Assembly: GCF_022138605.1 (NCBI RefSeq)
Contig: NZ_JACBFS010000003.1
Coordinates: 248,001-312,000, forward strand
Direction of reading: 5' to 3'
Source of the DNA: Xanthobacter sp. NM-25
GTDB taxonomy: Bacteria > Pseudomonadota > Alphaproteobacteria > Rhizobiales > Xanthobacteraceae
DNA length: 64,000 nt
Positions 35,763-46,130 of this stretch are shown in pieces. The translations under genes and the position numbers were made by a program. Numbering within the stretch: position 1 is the stretch's first letter; every line of letters starts with the position of its first letter. Under the pieces are notes generated by a model that had not been told where the DNA came from, searched no databases, and worked only from the letters and a program-made list of their open reading frames with translations.

Positions 35763-36713
35763 TCAATGGTTCGCCATGAAGGCGGCGATGGCGGGCACCA
35801 GGGACGGCGCCAGCGGCACGTCCGGTTGGGCATAGGTGGCAAGGTTGGCCATCCGCTCCGCCGGGGCGACCTTCAGCACGTGATTCATCCCCTCCACCAG
35901 CACCAGTGCGGCCCCCGGTCGGTGCGCGGCGAGGCGACGGGCGTCCTCCGGCGCGACCTGGAGGTCGGTGGTGCCCTGGAGGATCAGCACAGGCACCTCC
36001 ACCCGGCCGAGCTCCTGCGCCGGATCCAGCGGCAGCCACGACATGAGATAGGGCTGGACGCTGCGCCGGTAGAGCGCGGCAAGCTCCGGCGGAGGATCGT
36101 TGACCGCCTGCTGGCGGGTGAGGGCGTCGGCGATGGCGGCGGAGCGCTGTTGCAGCGCCGCCGGAACGCCGGCCGCCGCGAGCTGCCGGCCAATGAGCTG
36201 CGCTGCGGGGAAGCCGGCGCCGGCCACCAGGATGACCCCGGCCACCGGATGCCGTGGGGTGGCGCCAGCGGCGACCTGGGTCGCCACCAGCGCGCCTTCG
36301 CTGTGGCCGATGAGAAAGATGCGGGCGACGCGGGGCTCAGCGGCGAGCCGGTCGAGCCAGGCGGTCGCATCCTCCACATAGGTTGAGAAGCGGAGATCCT
36401 CTTCGCGCAGGTCGGCCGGCTGGCTTTGGCCGACGCCCCGCTTGTCGATGCGCAGGCTGGCGATGCCCCTGGCGGCGAGGTCTTGCGCCAGCAGCTTGAG
36501 AGTGTTGGAGCGTGCCTGTGGGAGATTGCCGTCGCGATCCACGGGCCCGGACCCGGGCAGGATCAGCGCGGCTGGTACCGCGGCGGTCCCTGATGGCAGG
36601 GTGAGGGTGCCATGCAGTGCACCCAGCGCCACCGGCCGTTCCTCGAAAGCGGCTGCGACAGAGGGCATGAGACCCATCACGGCGGCGAAGATCCAGGCGA
36701 GGTGTCGTGCCAT
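35763..36713 (-). CDS. exported alpha/beta hydrolase (esterase-like)
   Basis: A 316-aa protein with a signal peptide (LAWIFAAVMGLMPSVAAAFE). The oxyanion region is ALILPGSGPVDRDGN, the nucleophile elbow FLIGHSEGALVA (GHSEG), the acid VLILQGTTDLQVAPEDA and the histidine LVEGMNHVLK. All triad positions are present. ATG 36713 has a GGAGAGA ribosome site; the frame extends to 36734 without one. The region 36714-37191 upstream holds no supported gene. Confidence 0.85.
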   Translation of the reverse strand: MARHLAWIFAAVMGLMPSVAAAFEERPVALGALHGTLTLPSGTAAVPAALILPGSGPVDRDGNLPQARSNTLKLLAQDLAARGIASLRIDKRGVGQSQPADLREEDLRFSTYVEDATAWLDRLAAEPRVARIFLIGHSEGALVATQVAAGATPRHPVAGVILVAGAGFPAAQLIGRQLAAAGVPAALQQRSAAIADALTRQQAVNDPPPELAALYRRSVQPYLMSWLPLDPAQELGRVEVPVLILQGTTDLQVAPEDARRLAAHRPGAALVLVEGMNHVLKVAPAERMANLATYAQPDVPLAPSLVPAIAAFMANH

Positions 36714-37191
36714 CGGTCTCTCCGGGTGGGGCAACTGGTGGGGGCGTGGCGTGCGCCGCGGCTGTGGCCTTCGCGCCCGTCTCGATCTTCGATGCGCGAT
36801 CGCGGCCGGGCGAACCGTCCCGCGGTCTCCCCTCGCGAACCGCTTCCGGCAGACAGGCGGAAGCTCGCCCCATGAGACTGGCTTGGGTGGTGGGCATGAG
36901 CCGCAGGCAGGGATCGCGGATGTCGATTGAACTGAACGCTACGGAATGACGACGTTTGCCCCGAACGGTGTTTGCCCGGGATCGTTCGTCAGCACGACGG
37001 CCAGGATGCCGTGCGCCGTCGGATGCCCGAGGCGCATCTGAACCCGCCTTCCCGGAGCAGAGGACAGAGCGGCGGTGCGGATCTTCCCCGGCATGTGGCC
37101 GCTCCGTGGCAGGCCACACCGAAAACCGGCGGCGGCAGACATCCGTTCGCCGCCGGGGTGGGCCATCGCCGAAGGGCGACGGCGCCTTGTG
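36714..37191. other. intergenic region without a supported gene
   Basis: About 480 bases between the esterase start and the helicase stop. A 75-codon open frame on the minus strand (36939-37166) has no ribosome site and no recognisable product. I see no RNA gene, clear terminator or repeat. Confidence 0.5.
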
Positions 37192-38643
37192 TCAGCTCGC
37201 CTTCACGCGCACGGGGCGCAGCAGGAAGGCCGGCAGGTGGGACATGTCCGCGGGCTCGTTGGCGGGCTGCCGCTCACGGCGCGGAGGACGGGCCTCGGCC
37301 ACCTCTTCCCGCTGTGGGCGGCGGGGACGCTCGGCCCGGGGCTCCTCGGTGCGGGGCTCCTCGGTGCGGGGCTCCTTCTCCCGCTGGCGGCGGGGCTCCT
37401 TCTCGCGCTCCCGGCGCGGTTCGGAGCGGGCGTCCTTCTCCACCCGGCGCTTGCCGCGCAGGCGGCCATCCTCGCGTCCCTCGCGGCTTTCGCGCTTCTC
37501 CCGCGGCGGAGCCTCGCCGAGCGGCTCGCCGTGCCAGGGAATGGCATTGCCGATGAGCTTCTCGATGGAGGCCAGGGATTTGGCGTCTGCGTGGGTGACG
37601 ATGGAATAGGCGGTGCCGGTGCGGCCGGCGCGCCCGGTGCGGCCGATGCGGTGCACATAGTCTTCCGCGTGGTGCGGCACGTCATAGTTGAAGACGTGGC
37701 TCACCTCGGGAATGTCGAGGCCGCGGGCCGCCACGTCCGACGCCACCAGCAGCTTGGCTTCGCCGTTGCGGAACTGGTCCAGGGCCTTCAGGCGGGCGTG
37801 CTGGTCCATGTCGCCATGCAGGGCCACGGCATTGAAGCCATGCTTCTGCAGCGAACGATGGAGCACCGCCACATCGCGCTTGCGATTGCAGAAGATGATA
37901 CCGTTCTGCAGATTTTCGCTGGAGCGGATGAGGTTGCGCAGCACATCGCGCTTCTCCCAGTCCTCCTTGCCGGAGGCCACCAGCAACTGCGTCACCGTGG
38001 TGGCGGTGGAGGCGGGCTTGGACACCTCTATGCGCACCGGGTTGGACAGGAACTGGGAGACCAGACGCTGAATCTCCGGCGGCATGGTGGCCGAGAAGAA
38101 CAGGGTCTGCCGGGTGAACGGCACCAGCTTGCAGATGCGCTCGATGTCCGGAATGAAGCCCATGTCCAGCATGCGGTCGGCCTCGTCGATGACGAGCACC
38201 TCGATGCCGGACAGCAGAAGCCGGCCGCGCTCCACATGGTCGAGCAGGCGGCCGGGGGTGGCGATGAGCACGTCAACGCCGCGCAGGAGCTTGGAGTCCT
38301 GGTCACCGAACGAGACGCCGCCGATCAGCAGCGCCACGTTCAGCTTATGGTTCTTGCCGTAGCGGGTGAAGTTCTCTTCAACCTGGGCGGCAAGCTCACG
38401 GGTCGGCTCGAGGATCAGGGTGCGGGGCATGCGAGCCCGGGCGCGCCCCTGTTCGAGCAGGGTGAGCATGGGAAGGGTAAAGGCCGCGGTCTTGCCGGTG
38501 CCCGTCTGGGCGATACCGAGCACATCCCGGCGCGCCAGCACCTCGGGGATGGCCTGGGCCTGAATAGGAGTGGGCTTCGTATAGCCCGTATCGGCGACGG
38601 CCGCGAGGACCTTCTCGCTCAGGCCGAGTTCGGAAAATGACAT
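37192..38643 (-). CDS. DEAD-box RNA helicase, RhlE-like
   Basis: A 483-aa ATP-dependent RNA helicase. The Q motif is FSELGLSEKVLAAVADTGYTKPTPIQ; motif I AQTGTGKT, motif II DEADR, motif III SAT and motif VI HRIGRTGR are all intact. The C-terminal 100 residues are a charged Arg/Glu-rich tail with repeated EEPRT units, coded by 15-bp tandem repeats, typical of RhlE. Likely role: ribosome assembly or mRNA turnover, often cold-induced. ATG 38643 starts MSFSELG. Confidence 0.93.
   Translation of the reverse strand: MSFSELGLSEKVLAAVADTGYTKPTPIQAQAIPEVLARRDVLGIAQTGTGKTAAFTLPMLTLLEQGRARARMPRTLILEPTRELAAQVEENFTRYGKNHKLNVALLIGGVSFGDQDSKLLRGVDVLIATPGRLLDHVERGRLLLSGIEVLVIDEADRMLDMGFIPDIERICKLVPFTRQTLFFSATMPPEIQRLVSQFLSNPVRIEVSKPASTATTVTQLLVASGKEDWEKRDVLRNLIRSSENLQNGIIFCNRKRDVAVLHRSLQKHGFNAVALHGDMDQHARLKALDQFRNGEAKLLVASDVAARGLDIPEVSHVFNYDVPHHAEDYVHRIGRTGRAGRTGTAYSIVTHADAKSLASIEKLIGNAIPWHGEPLGEAPPREKRESREGREDGRLRGKRRVEKDARSEPRREREKEPRRQREKEPRTEEPRTEEPRAERPRRPQREEVAEARPPRRERQPANEPADMSHLPAFLLRPVRVKAS
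37337..37366. repeat. 15-bp tandem repeats in the helicase tail
   Basis: CGGGGCTCCTCGGTG occurs twice in direct tandem, and a third copy diverges after CGGGGCTCC. In frame it encodes repeated EEPRT. Copy number may vary between strains. Confidence 0.8.
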
Positions 38644-38891
38644 TGCATCTTTAGGATGCGGCGGCGCGCCGCTGATCGAACGTCCCGTGCCGTACGGGGT
38701 CAGACGAGTGGTCGTCGGTCGGCGCGCTTGGATTCGACATAACTCGGACGACGGAGAGCAACATATGAAAGTTGTGCGCCGTGTCAATGATTACGTCAGC
38801 CTTGCAGGCGCAATCTGATGAAACCGGGTCTTGACCGGGGGCCGCCGGGCGTCCAGGGGTAGACGCAACCGTTTCCCTGCCCCGGGTCCCC

Positions 38892-40061
38892 ATGCCGTTC
38901 CTCTTCATTCTCGGTCTCGCCGCATTCGCGAGCGCGTTCTCCCTGCGCGCCGTCGATCCCATGCTGAATATTCTGGCTGCCGATCTCGGGGTCTCGCTGG
39001 CGCAGGTGGCGGTGCTGGCCAGCGCCTTCACGCTGCCCTACGCCGCATTCCAGCTGGTGTTCGGCCCCATCGGCGATGCGGTGGGCAAGCTGCGGCTGGT
39101 GCGGGTCAACCTCACGGTTCTGGCGCTGGGCCTGGCGGGCTCGGCGCTGGCCGGCAGCCATGAGGTACTGCTGGTCACCCGGGTGTTCTCCGGCGCCTTC
39201 GCGGGCGGCATCATTCCCGTGGTGCTGGCCATGGTGGGCGATCGGGTGAGCTTCGATCAGCGGCCGGTGGCGCTGAGCCGCATCCTGCTGGCGCTGGTGC
39301 TCGGCCAGCTCTCCGGCTCCGCTTTATCCGGTTTCATCGCCGCCTATGCCGGCTGGCGCGACGTGTTCTGGGCGGCGAGCGCCCTGGCGGCGGTGGCGGC
39401 TCTTGCCTGCATGCTGGGCATGAAGGAGCTGCAGACGCGCGGGCCCCTCTCGTTCGGCACCTCCATCGCCAGATACGGCGTGGTGCTGCGCAACCCGTTG
39501 TCCATCAAGGTCTATGGCGTGGTGGCCCTGGAAGGCATCTTCACCTTCGGCGCCTTTCCCATGATGGCGCCGCTGATGGTGGCGCACGGCTTCGGCGATG
39601 CGGTGGAGGCCGGCCTCATGCTGGGGGGCTTCGCCGTGGGCGGCGCCTTTTACAGCTTTGCGGTGCCGGTGCTGGTGCGGGCGCTGGGGCTTGGCGGCAT
39701 GGCCGGGGTGGGGGCGGCTACCGTGGGTCTGCTGCTCATGGCCACCGCCGTCGCGCCCATGTTCGCTCTGGCGCTGGGCATGTTCACCCTGGCGGGCTTC
39801 TGCTTCTACATGATCCACAACGTGCTGCAGATCCTCGCCACCGAACTGGCGCCCGAGGCGCGCGGCTCGGCCCTCGCGCTGTTCGCCACTTCGTTTTTCG
39901 TGGGCCAGGCGGTGGGCGCCATTCTCCACGCCACGGTGGCCGATCGCTTCGGCCCCACCGCCGTGTTCGTGCTGTGCGGGGTGGTGATGGTGGCCATCGC
40001 CTGGCCGGCCTCCCGGCTGGCCCCCCGCGGCGGCGCCGTGGGCCCTGCCGAGAGCGAATAG
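38892..40061 (+). CDS. MFS transporter
   Basis: A 389-aa inner-membrane carrier with 12 predicted membrane segments. The N-terminal VDPMLNILAADLGVS, PYAAFQLVFGPIGDAVGKLRLV (motif A-like loop) and RVFSGAFAGGIIPVVLAMVGD fit drug/sugar exporters of the major facilitator family. The substrate is unknown. It converges on parE with only a 14-bp palindrome between the stop codons. Confidence 0.88.
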   Translation: MPFLFILGLAAFASAFSLRAVDPMLNILAADLGVSLAQVAVLASAFTLPYAAFQLVFGPIGDAVGKLRLVRVNLTVLALGLAGSALAGSHEVLLVTRVFSGAFAGGIIPVVLAMVGDRVSFDQRPVALSRILLALVLGQLSGSALSGFIAAYAGWRDVFWAASALAAVAALACMLGMKELQTRGPLSFGTSIARYGVVLRNPLSIKVYGVVALEGIFTFGAFPMMAPLMVAHGFGDAVEAGLMLGGFAVGGAFYSFAVPVLVRALGLGGMAGVGAATVGLLLMATAVAPMFALALGMFTLAGFCFYMIHNVLQILATELAPEARGSALALFATSFFVGQAVGAILHATVADRFGPTAVFVLCGVVMVAIAWPASRLAPRGGAVGPAESE

Positions 40062-40075
40062 GCCCGCCGGCGGGC
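40062..40075. terminator. palindrome filling the MFS/parE gap, possible bidirectional terminator
   Basis: GCCCGCCGGCGGGC occupies exactly the gap between two convergent stop codons. It has no T-run on either side, so terminator function is only suggested. Confidence 0.4.
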
Positions 40076-42115
40076 TCAGATGTCGAGCAGGTCTTCGTCG
40101 GCGAAGGCGGCGTGCTCGGAGATGAAGGCGAAGCGCGCTTCCGGCTTGTTGCCCATCAACCGCTCGACGATGTCGATGGTGGCGGCCCGCTCGGCATCCT
40201 CGATGCTCACCCGCTGCAGGGTGCGTGTTCGGGGATCCATGGTGGTCTCCTTCAACTGCGCCGGCATCATCTCGCCGAGGCCTTTGAAGCGGCCGACGTC
40301 CACCTTGCCCTTGCCGGAGAATTCCTTCTTCAGCAGCCGGTCCTTGTGGGCATCGTCCCGGGCGTAGAGGGTCTTGGCACCCTGGGTGATGCGGTAGAGG
40401 GGCGGCACCGCCAGGAACAGGTGGCCTTCCTCGATCAGCTTCGGCATCTGGCGGAAGAAATAGGTCACCAGCAGCGAGGCGATATGGGCGCCGTCCACGT
40501 CGGCGTCGGTCATGATGATGACCTTCTCATAGCGCAGGTCGGTATCCCGATACGCTCCGAGGGTACCGCAGCCGAGCGCCTGGGTGAGGTCGGAAATCTG
40601 CTGGTTCTGGGCCAGCTTGTCGCGGCCGGCGCTGGCCACGTTGAGGATCTTGCCGCGCAGGGGCAGCACCGCCTGGGTCTTGCGGTCGCGGGCCTGCTTG
40701 GCGGAGCCGCCGGCCGAATCGCCTTCGACGATGAACAGCTCTGAGCCCGCCGCCTCGGTATTGGAGCAGTCGGCCAATTTGCCCGGCAGGCGCAGCTTGC
40801 GCACCGCGGTCTTGCGGGAAATCTCCCGCTCCTGCTTGCGCCGCAGCCGTTCCTCGGCCCGGTCGATCACATGCTCCAGCAGGCGGCTCGCCTGGGCCGG
40901 ATTGGCGGCGAGCCAGTGGTCGAAGGGATCGCGCAGGGCGCTTTCGACGATGCGCGCGGCTTCCGTGGTGGCGAGGCGATCCTTGGTCTGGCCTTGGAAT
41001 TCCGGCTCGCGCACAAACACGGAAAGCATGGCAGCGCAGCCCGTGGTGACGTCGTCACCGGTGATGGCGGCGCCGCGCTTGCCCTGGCCTGAGCGCTCCG
41101 CATGGTCCTTCAGGCCCTTCAGTAGAACGGCGCGCAAGCCGTTCTCATGGGTGCCGCCATCGGGGGTCGGGATGGTATTGCAGTAAGAGGCAATGCCGCC
41201 ATCGCCATCGGCCACCCAGGCCACCGCCCATTCCACCGAGCCGTGGCCACCGGGCTTCTGGATGCGGCCGGAGAAGATGTCCGGATGCACCAGGGTCTGG
41301 CCTTCCAGATCAATGGCCAGATAGTCGCGCAGGCCGCCCGGGAAGCGGAACACCATCTTCTCCGGCACGCCCTCGATGCCCTTGAGGAGGTCGGCATCAC
41401 AGGACCAGCGGATTTCCACGCCGCCGAACAGATAGGCCTTGGACCGCGCCATGCGGAACACCCGCGCCGGCTCGAAGCGGGCGGCGGGGCCGAAGATCTC
41501 CGCATCGGGATGGAAGCGCACCCGGGTGCCGCGCCGGTTGGTGATGCGCCCCACCTCGGTGAGCGGGCCATCGGGCACGCCGCGGGCGAAGGTCTGGCGG
41601 TAGAGGGTCTGGTTGCGCGCCACCTCCACCTCCAGATGGTCGGACAGGGCGTTCACCACCGACACGCCGACGCCGTGCAGGCCGCCGGAGGTCTCATAGA
41701 CCTTGCTGTCGAACTTCCCGCCCGCGTGGAGCGTGGTCATGATCACTTCGAGGGCCGACTTACCCGGGAATTTGGGGTGCTCTTCCACCGGGATGCCACG
41801 GCCGTTGTCGGCGACGGTCAGGTAGCCGTCGGTCCCCAGATGCACCTCGATGAAGGAGGCGTGGCCGGCCACCGCCTCGTCCATGGAATTGTCGATCACC
41901 TCGGCGAACAGGTGATGCAGCGCCTTGGAATCCGTGCCGCCGATATACATGCCCGGCCGCCGGCGCACCGGCTCCAGCCCTTCCAGAACCTCGATATGGG
42001 CGGCGGTATAATCCGACGCCATGGCGGGGACGGGCGGGGTCTTGGAGCGGGCAGACGCCTTGGTGGCGGGACGGGCACGGGCGGCGGAGCCGAAGAGGTC
42101 GTCGGTATCGGACAT
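40076..42115 (-). CDS. parE: DNA topoisomerase IV subunit B
   Basis: A 679-aa ATPase subunit that with ParC unlinks daughter chromosomes. The GHKL ATP site contains EVIDNSMDEAVAG, VADNGRGIPV and YETSGGLHGVGVSVVNALS. The TOPRIM part has FIVEGDSAGGSAKQARDR and MTDADVDGAHI, and the C-terminal GRFKGLGEMMP. The lack of the GyrB insertion and the overall length point to ParE. Start ATG 42115 gives MSDTDDLFGSAARARP. Confidence 0.95.
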   Translation of the reverse strand: MSDTDDLFGSAARARPATKASARSKTPPVPAMASDYTAAHIEVLEGLEPVRRRPGMYIGGTDSKALHHLFAEVIDNSMDEAVAGHASFIEVHLGTDGYLTVADNGRGIPVEEHPKFPGKSALEVIMTTLHAGGKFDSKVYETSGGLHGVGVSVVNALSDHLEVEVARNQTLYRQTFARGVPDGPLTEVGRITNRRGTRVRFHPDAEIFGPAARFEPARVFRMARSKAYLFGGVEIRWSCDADLLKGIEGVPEKMVFRFPGGLRDYLAIDLEGQTLVHPDIFSGRIQKPGGHGSVEWAVAWVADGDGGIASYCNTIPTPDGGTHENGLRAVLLKGLKDHAERSGQGKRGAAITGDDVTTGCAAMLSVFVREPEFQGQTKDRLATTEAARIVESALRDPFDHWLAANPAQASRLLEHVIDRAEERLRRKQEREISRKTAVRKLRLPGKLADCSNTEAAGSELFIVEGDSAGGSAKQARDRKTQAVLPLRGKILNVASAGRDKLAQNQQISDLTQALGCGTLGAYRDTDLRYEKVIIMTDADVDGAHIASLLVTYFFRQMPKLIEEGHLFLAVPPLYRITQGAKTLYARDDAHKDRLLKKEFSGKGKVDVGRFKGLGEMMPAQLKETTMDPRTRTLQRVSIEDAERAATIDIVERLMGNKPEARFAFISEHAAFADEDLLDI

Positions 42116-42381
42116 GGCGCGTCGATAGCAGAGGGAGGGGGGCCGCGCACGCGAATCGTTCCGCAGGCGCGAACATCGGAACCCCATTGTGCCCGAGTGC
42201 GCCGCAAAGGGGAACAGAATGGCAACGGTGGGCGTCCCCCTACGCGGCCCCGTGCCGGCGGCGGGTGGGCTTGTGTCTTTTCCCTGCCAAGGGATCGGTG
42301 TAGAGACCGATGCCCCACGTCGTCAGCCTGTTGGCCGGTCTGTCTCGGGCCGGGCGTTGGGCGTGGATGCAGGAGAGGAAG

Positions 42382-43434
<1,053 letters not shown>

Positions 43435-43452
43435 TCGGCCTTTCGAGTAGTT

Positions 43453-43482
43453 TGCGTCGCACGTCACGTATTGTGCGATGCA
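43453..43482. promoter_or_regulatory. inverted repeat upstream of the GntP-type permease, possible operator
   Basis: TGCGTCGCAC, ten bases, then GTGCGATGCA: a 10-bp inverted repeat with one mismatch. It ends two bases before a perfect TATAAT at 43484-43489, so a bound regulator would cover the -35 region of that promoter. The gap 43435-43742 has no gene. Confidence 0.5.
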
Positions 43483-43502
43483 TTATAATAATTCTGCGCT
43501 GC

Positions 43503-43536
43503 ACAACCGCTCCGGCCCCGCTGGGGCGGTTGTTTC
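43503..43536 (+). terminator. hairpin after argC / in the GntP leader
   Basis: ACAACCGC and GCGGTTGT enclose a 15-base loop, followed by TTCATAT. It could end the argC transcript, or act as an attenuator if transcription starts at the TATAAT just upstream. Confidence 0.55.
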
Positions 43537-43742
43537 ATATGAACTTCTCATACTTCTGAATGATATTCCGTTGGGTCAATGGCTTGGGCCAACCGCGTGC
43601 CTCGCGGTACAGCTTAGGGCATACCAACATAATTCGAGTCGCCAGCAGCATTATGGCAGGCTAGCTTACCTTTGCCCGTGTTCCAGGCGGGCGCCGATTC
43701 TCGACGTCTCTTCCATTCATTCTCGCTTTGGATCCAACGCCG

Positions 43743-45134
43743 ATGAGCTTCATCATCTGCCTTGCGGCGCTCTTCTTCCTGATGTTCGTGGCCTACCGCG
43801 GCTTCAGCGTCATCCTGTTCGCGCCCGTCGCCGCCCTTGCCGCGGTGCTTCTCACCGAACCCGGCGCGGTCCCCGTCGTCTTTTCCGGCCTGTTCATGGA
43901 AAAGATGGTGGGCTTCATCAAACTCTACTTCCCCGTGTTCCTGCTCGGTGCGGTGTTCGGCAAGCTGATTGAGCTGTCGGGCTTCTCGCGCTCCATCGTC
44001 TCGGCCATCGTCAAGCTCCTGGGGCCGGGCCGCGCCATTCTCTCCATCGTGCTGGTGGGCGCGCTCCTGACCTACGGCGGCGTGTCGCTGTTCGTGGTGG
44101 TGTTCGCGGTCTATCCGTTCGGCGCCGAGATGTTCCGCCAGGTGGGCATTCCCAAGCGCCTGCTGCCGGCTGTGGTGGCGCTGGGCGCCTTCTCCTTCAC
44201 CATGGATACGCTGCCGGGCACCCCGCAGATCCAGAACATCATCCCCACCACCTTCTTCAAGACCACGGCCTATGCCGCGCCCATCCTCGGCTTCGTGGGC
44301 ACCGCCTTCATCCTGGTGGTGGGCCTCAGCTATCTGGAATTCCGCCGCAAGCAGGCGCAGAAGCGCGGCGAGGGCTACGGCACCGGCCACATCAACGAGG
44401 TGGTGGTGGACGAGAGCGTGCCCCTGGTCTCGCCTTGGCTTGCCCTGGCGCCGCTGGTGGTGGTGGGCATCGCCAACCTGGTGTTCGCCCGCCTCATTCC
44501 CACCTGGTTCCCGCCCACCGCCACTGCCACTCTGGTGGAAGGCGGCCCGGTGGTGAGCGTGCCTACCGCCACCTGGGCGGCCATCTGGTCGGTGCAGGCG
44601 GCGCTGCTGCTCGGCATCGTGGCGGTGCTGCTGTTCGCCTTCAAGCCCATCAAGGCCAAGTTTTCGGCCGGCTCGAAGGATGCCGTGGGCGGCGCGCTGC
44701 TGGCCAGCCTCAACACCGCGACCGAATATGGCTTCGGCGCCGTGATCGCGGCGCTGCCGGGCTTCCTGCTCATCAAGTCGGCGCTGTCGGCCATTCCGAA
44801 CCCGCTCATCAACGAAGCGATCACGGTGACCACCCTCGCGGGCATCACCGGCTCGGCCTCGGGCGGCCTGTCCATCGCGCTCGCTGCCATGTCGGAGCAG
44901 TTCATCGCCCTCGCTCATACCTACAACATCCCGTTGGAGGTCATGAGCCGCGTCGCCTCCATGGCGTCCGGAGGCATGGATACGCTGCCCCACAACGGCG
45001 CCGTCATCACCCTTCTGGCGGTCACCGGGCTCACCCATCGCCAGTCCTATGGCGACATCTTCGCCATCACCCTCATCAAGACGGCGGCGGTGTTCTTCGT
45101 CATCGGCTTCTATTGGCTGACCGGCCTCTATTGA
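43743..45134 (+). CDS. GntP family permease
   Basis: A 463-aa inner-membrane carrier of the gluconate/organic-acid GntP family. It has about 12 membrane segments. Typical parts are LTYGGVSLFVVVFAVYPFGAEMF, FTMDTLPGTPQIQNIIPTTFF and SGGMDTLPHNGAVITLL near the C terminus. ATG 43743 is preferred over an in-frame TTG at 43728. No catabolic gene is adjacent, so the substrate (gluconate, citrate, hydroxybutyrate or other) is open. A terminator follows. Confidence 0.9.
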   Translation: MSFIICLAALFFLMFVAYRGFSVILFAPVAALAAVLLTEPGAVPVVFSGLFMEKMVGFIKLYFPVFLLGAVFGKLIELSGFSRSIVSAIVKLLGPGRAILSIVLVGALLTYGGVSLFVVVFAVYPFGAEMFRQVGIPKRLLPAVVALGAFSFTMDTLPGTPQIQNIIPTTFFKTTAYAAPILGFVGTAFILVVGLSYLEFRRKQAQKRGEGYGTGHINEVVVDESVPLVSPWLALAPLVVVGIANLVFARLIPTWFPPTATATLVEGGPVVSVPTATWAAIWSVQAALLLGIVAVLLFAFKPIKAKFSAGSKDAVGGALLASLNTATEYGFGAVIAALPGFLLIKSALSAIPNPLINEAITVTTLAGITGSASGGLSIALAAMSEQFIALAHTYNIPLEVMSRVASMASGGMDTLPHNGAVITLLAVTGLTHRQSYGDIFAITLIKTAAVFFVIGFYWLTGLY

Positions 45135-45157
45135 GCCGGTACGCGCCGTGCGCATGA

Positions 45158-45193
45158 ACCCCGCCCTCCCTGCCGGAGGGCGGGGTTTTCTTT
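45158..45193 (+). terminator. rho-independent terminator after the GntP permease
   Basis: CCCCGCCCTCC-CTGCC-GGAGGGCGGGG is an 11-bp perfect stem followed by TTTTCTTT. Confidence 0.9.
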
Positions 45194-45201
45194 GGCCGCG
45201 C

Positions 45202-45921
45202 TCACCGCGCCCGGGCCTCCGGCGCGGGCTCTGAATCGGCTGGCAGGGTGAAGATCTCCGCCATCGCCACAAAGGGTGGAACCAGCAGGAACCACATGCC
45301 GATCATCAGGTAGAGGAAGGCGGCGAGGGCGCAGCCGCCGAGGAACGCCAGGAAATTCAAGCCGAACCGCCCCAGCCGCGCCCGCATGGCGCCGACATCT
45401 GCCTCGGGCGAGGGCCGCCACAGGCCGGCGACATCCACCAGGATCTGGGTGGCGGTGCCGGTCATCATGGTGGAGGGCGGCACATCCGCCAGGTGGGTGC
45501 GATGGAGCGCATTCTGCAGCGCCATGGCGCTGACCAGGGTCATGCCGGTCATCAGGGCGGAGGGGCTGTTGACGTCGGTGAAGGGACCGAGCTGCACCGC
45601 CACCAGCGCCGCATGGGCCAGCAGCACCAGCTTCACCGCCATCAGCATGCGAAAGCCGTTGAGGCCGCGGGCTGCCATGGCGCGGCTGAACAGCATGGCC
45701 GCCACCACCACGAAGGCGAACACCGGCATGGCGATGACCTTGCCCACCGCCGGCGTCCGGCCCTCGCCGAGCGCCGCGGCGAAGGTGACGATGTTGCCGG
45801 TGACATGGGCCGTGAACAGGCCCCCAAGGGCGACGAAGCCCGCCGTGTCCACGAAGCCCGCATTGAAGCACAACAGAATAGGCAACGCGCGCCGCACGTC
45901 CGCTCTCCCCGTCAAGGTCAC
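45202..45921 (-). CDS. DUF1275 (YoaK) family membrane protein
   Basis: A 239-aa protein with about six membrane segments. FNAGFVDTAGFVALGGLFTAHVTGNIVTFAAAL is the DUF1275 signature, and MMTGTATQILVD lies in the middle. Function is unknown. The start is probably the GTG at 45921, which lies in a tandem repeat that offers a second possible GTG upstream; no ribosome site is clear. Confidence 0.88.
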   Translation of the reverse strand: MTLTGRADVRRALPILLCFNAGFVDTAGFVALGGLFTAHVTGNIVTFAAALGEGRTPAVGKVIAMPVFAFVVVAAMLFSRAMAARGLNGFRMLMAVKLVLLAHAALVAVQLGPFTDVNSPSALMTGMTLVSAMALQNALHRTHLADVPPSTMMTGTATQILVDVAGLWRPSPEADVGAMRARLGRFGLNFLAFLGGCALAAFLYLMIGMWFLLVPPFVAMAEIFTLPADSEPAPEARAR

Positions 45922-45944
45922 CCGAAAACAAGGTCACCCGAGAA
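45913..45944. repeat. two 16-bp tandem repeats at the DUF1275 gene start
   Basis: CAAGGTCACCCGAAAA is followed by CAAGGTCACCCGAGAA. The minus-strand GTG start of the DUF1275 gene is inside the first copy. Confidence 0.75.
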
Positions 45945-46042
45945 TAGGCCGGCGGCGCTCCGGCGCGATGCGCGAATTTGGCTGGATCCGGGGCGCTGGT
46001 GGTCGTGAGCCATGGCTCCATGGCGGCTGATGCACGTCCGGT

Positions 46043-46076
46043 CCTCAGGTGTCCTGCACCCTCAGGTGTCCTGCAC
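46043..46076. repeat. two 17-bp tandem repeats
   Basis: CCTCAGGTGTCCTGCAC occurs twice in exact tandem in the spacer between recJ and the DUF1275 gene. No function is apparent. Confidence 0.85.
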
Positions 46077-46130
46077 AGTGACGCAACAGCTGCAGTTTTT
46101 AATCTCGTCCGGGCTATGCTTTCGACGTTT

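Noticed and set aside
36939..37166. 75-codon minus-strand frame in the esterase/helicase gap
   Set aside because: No ribosome site, no recognised family.
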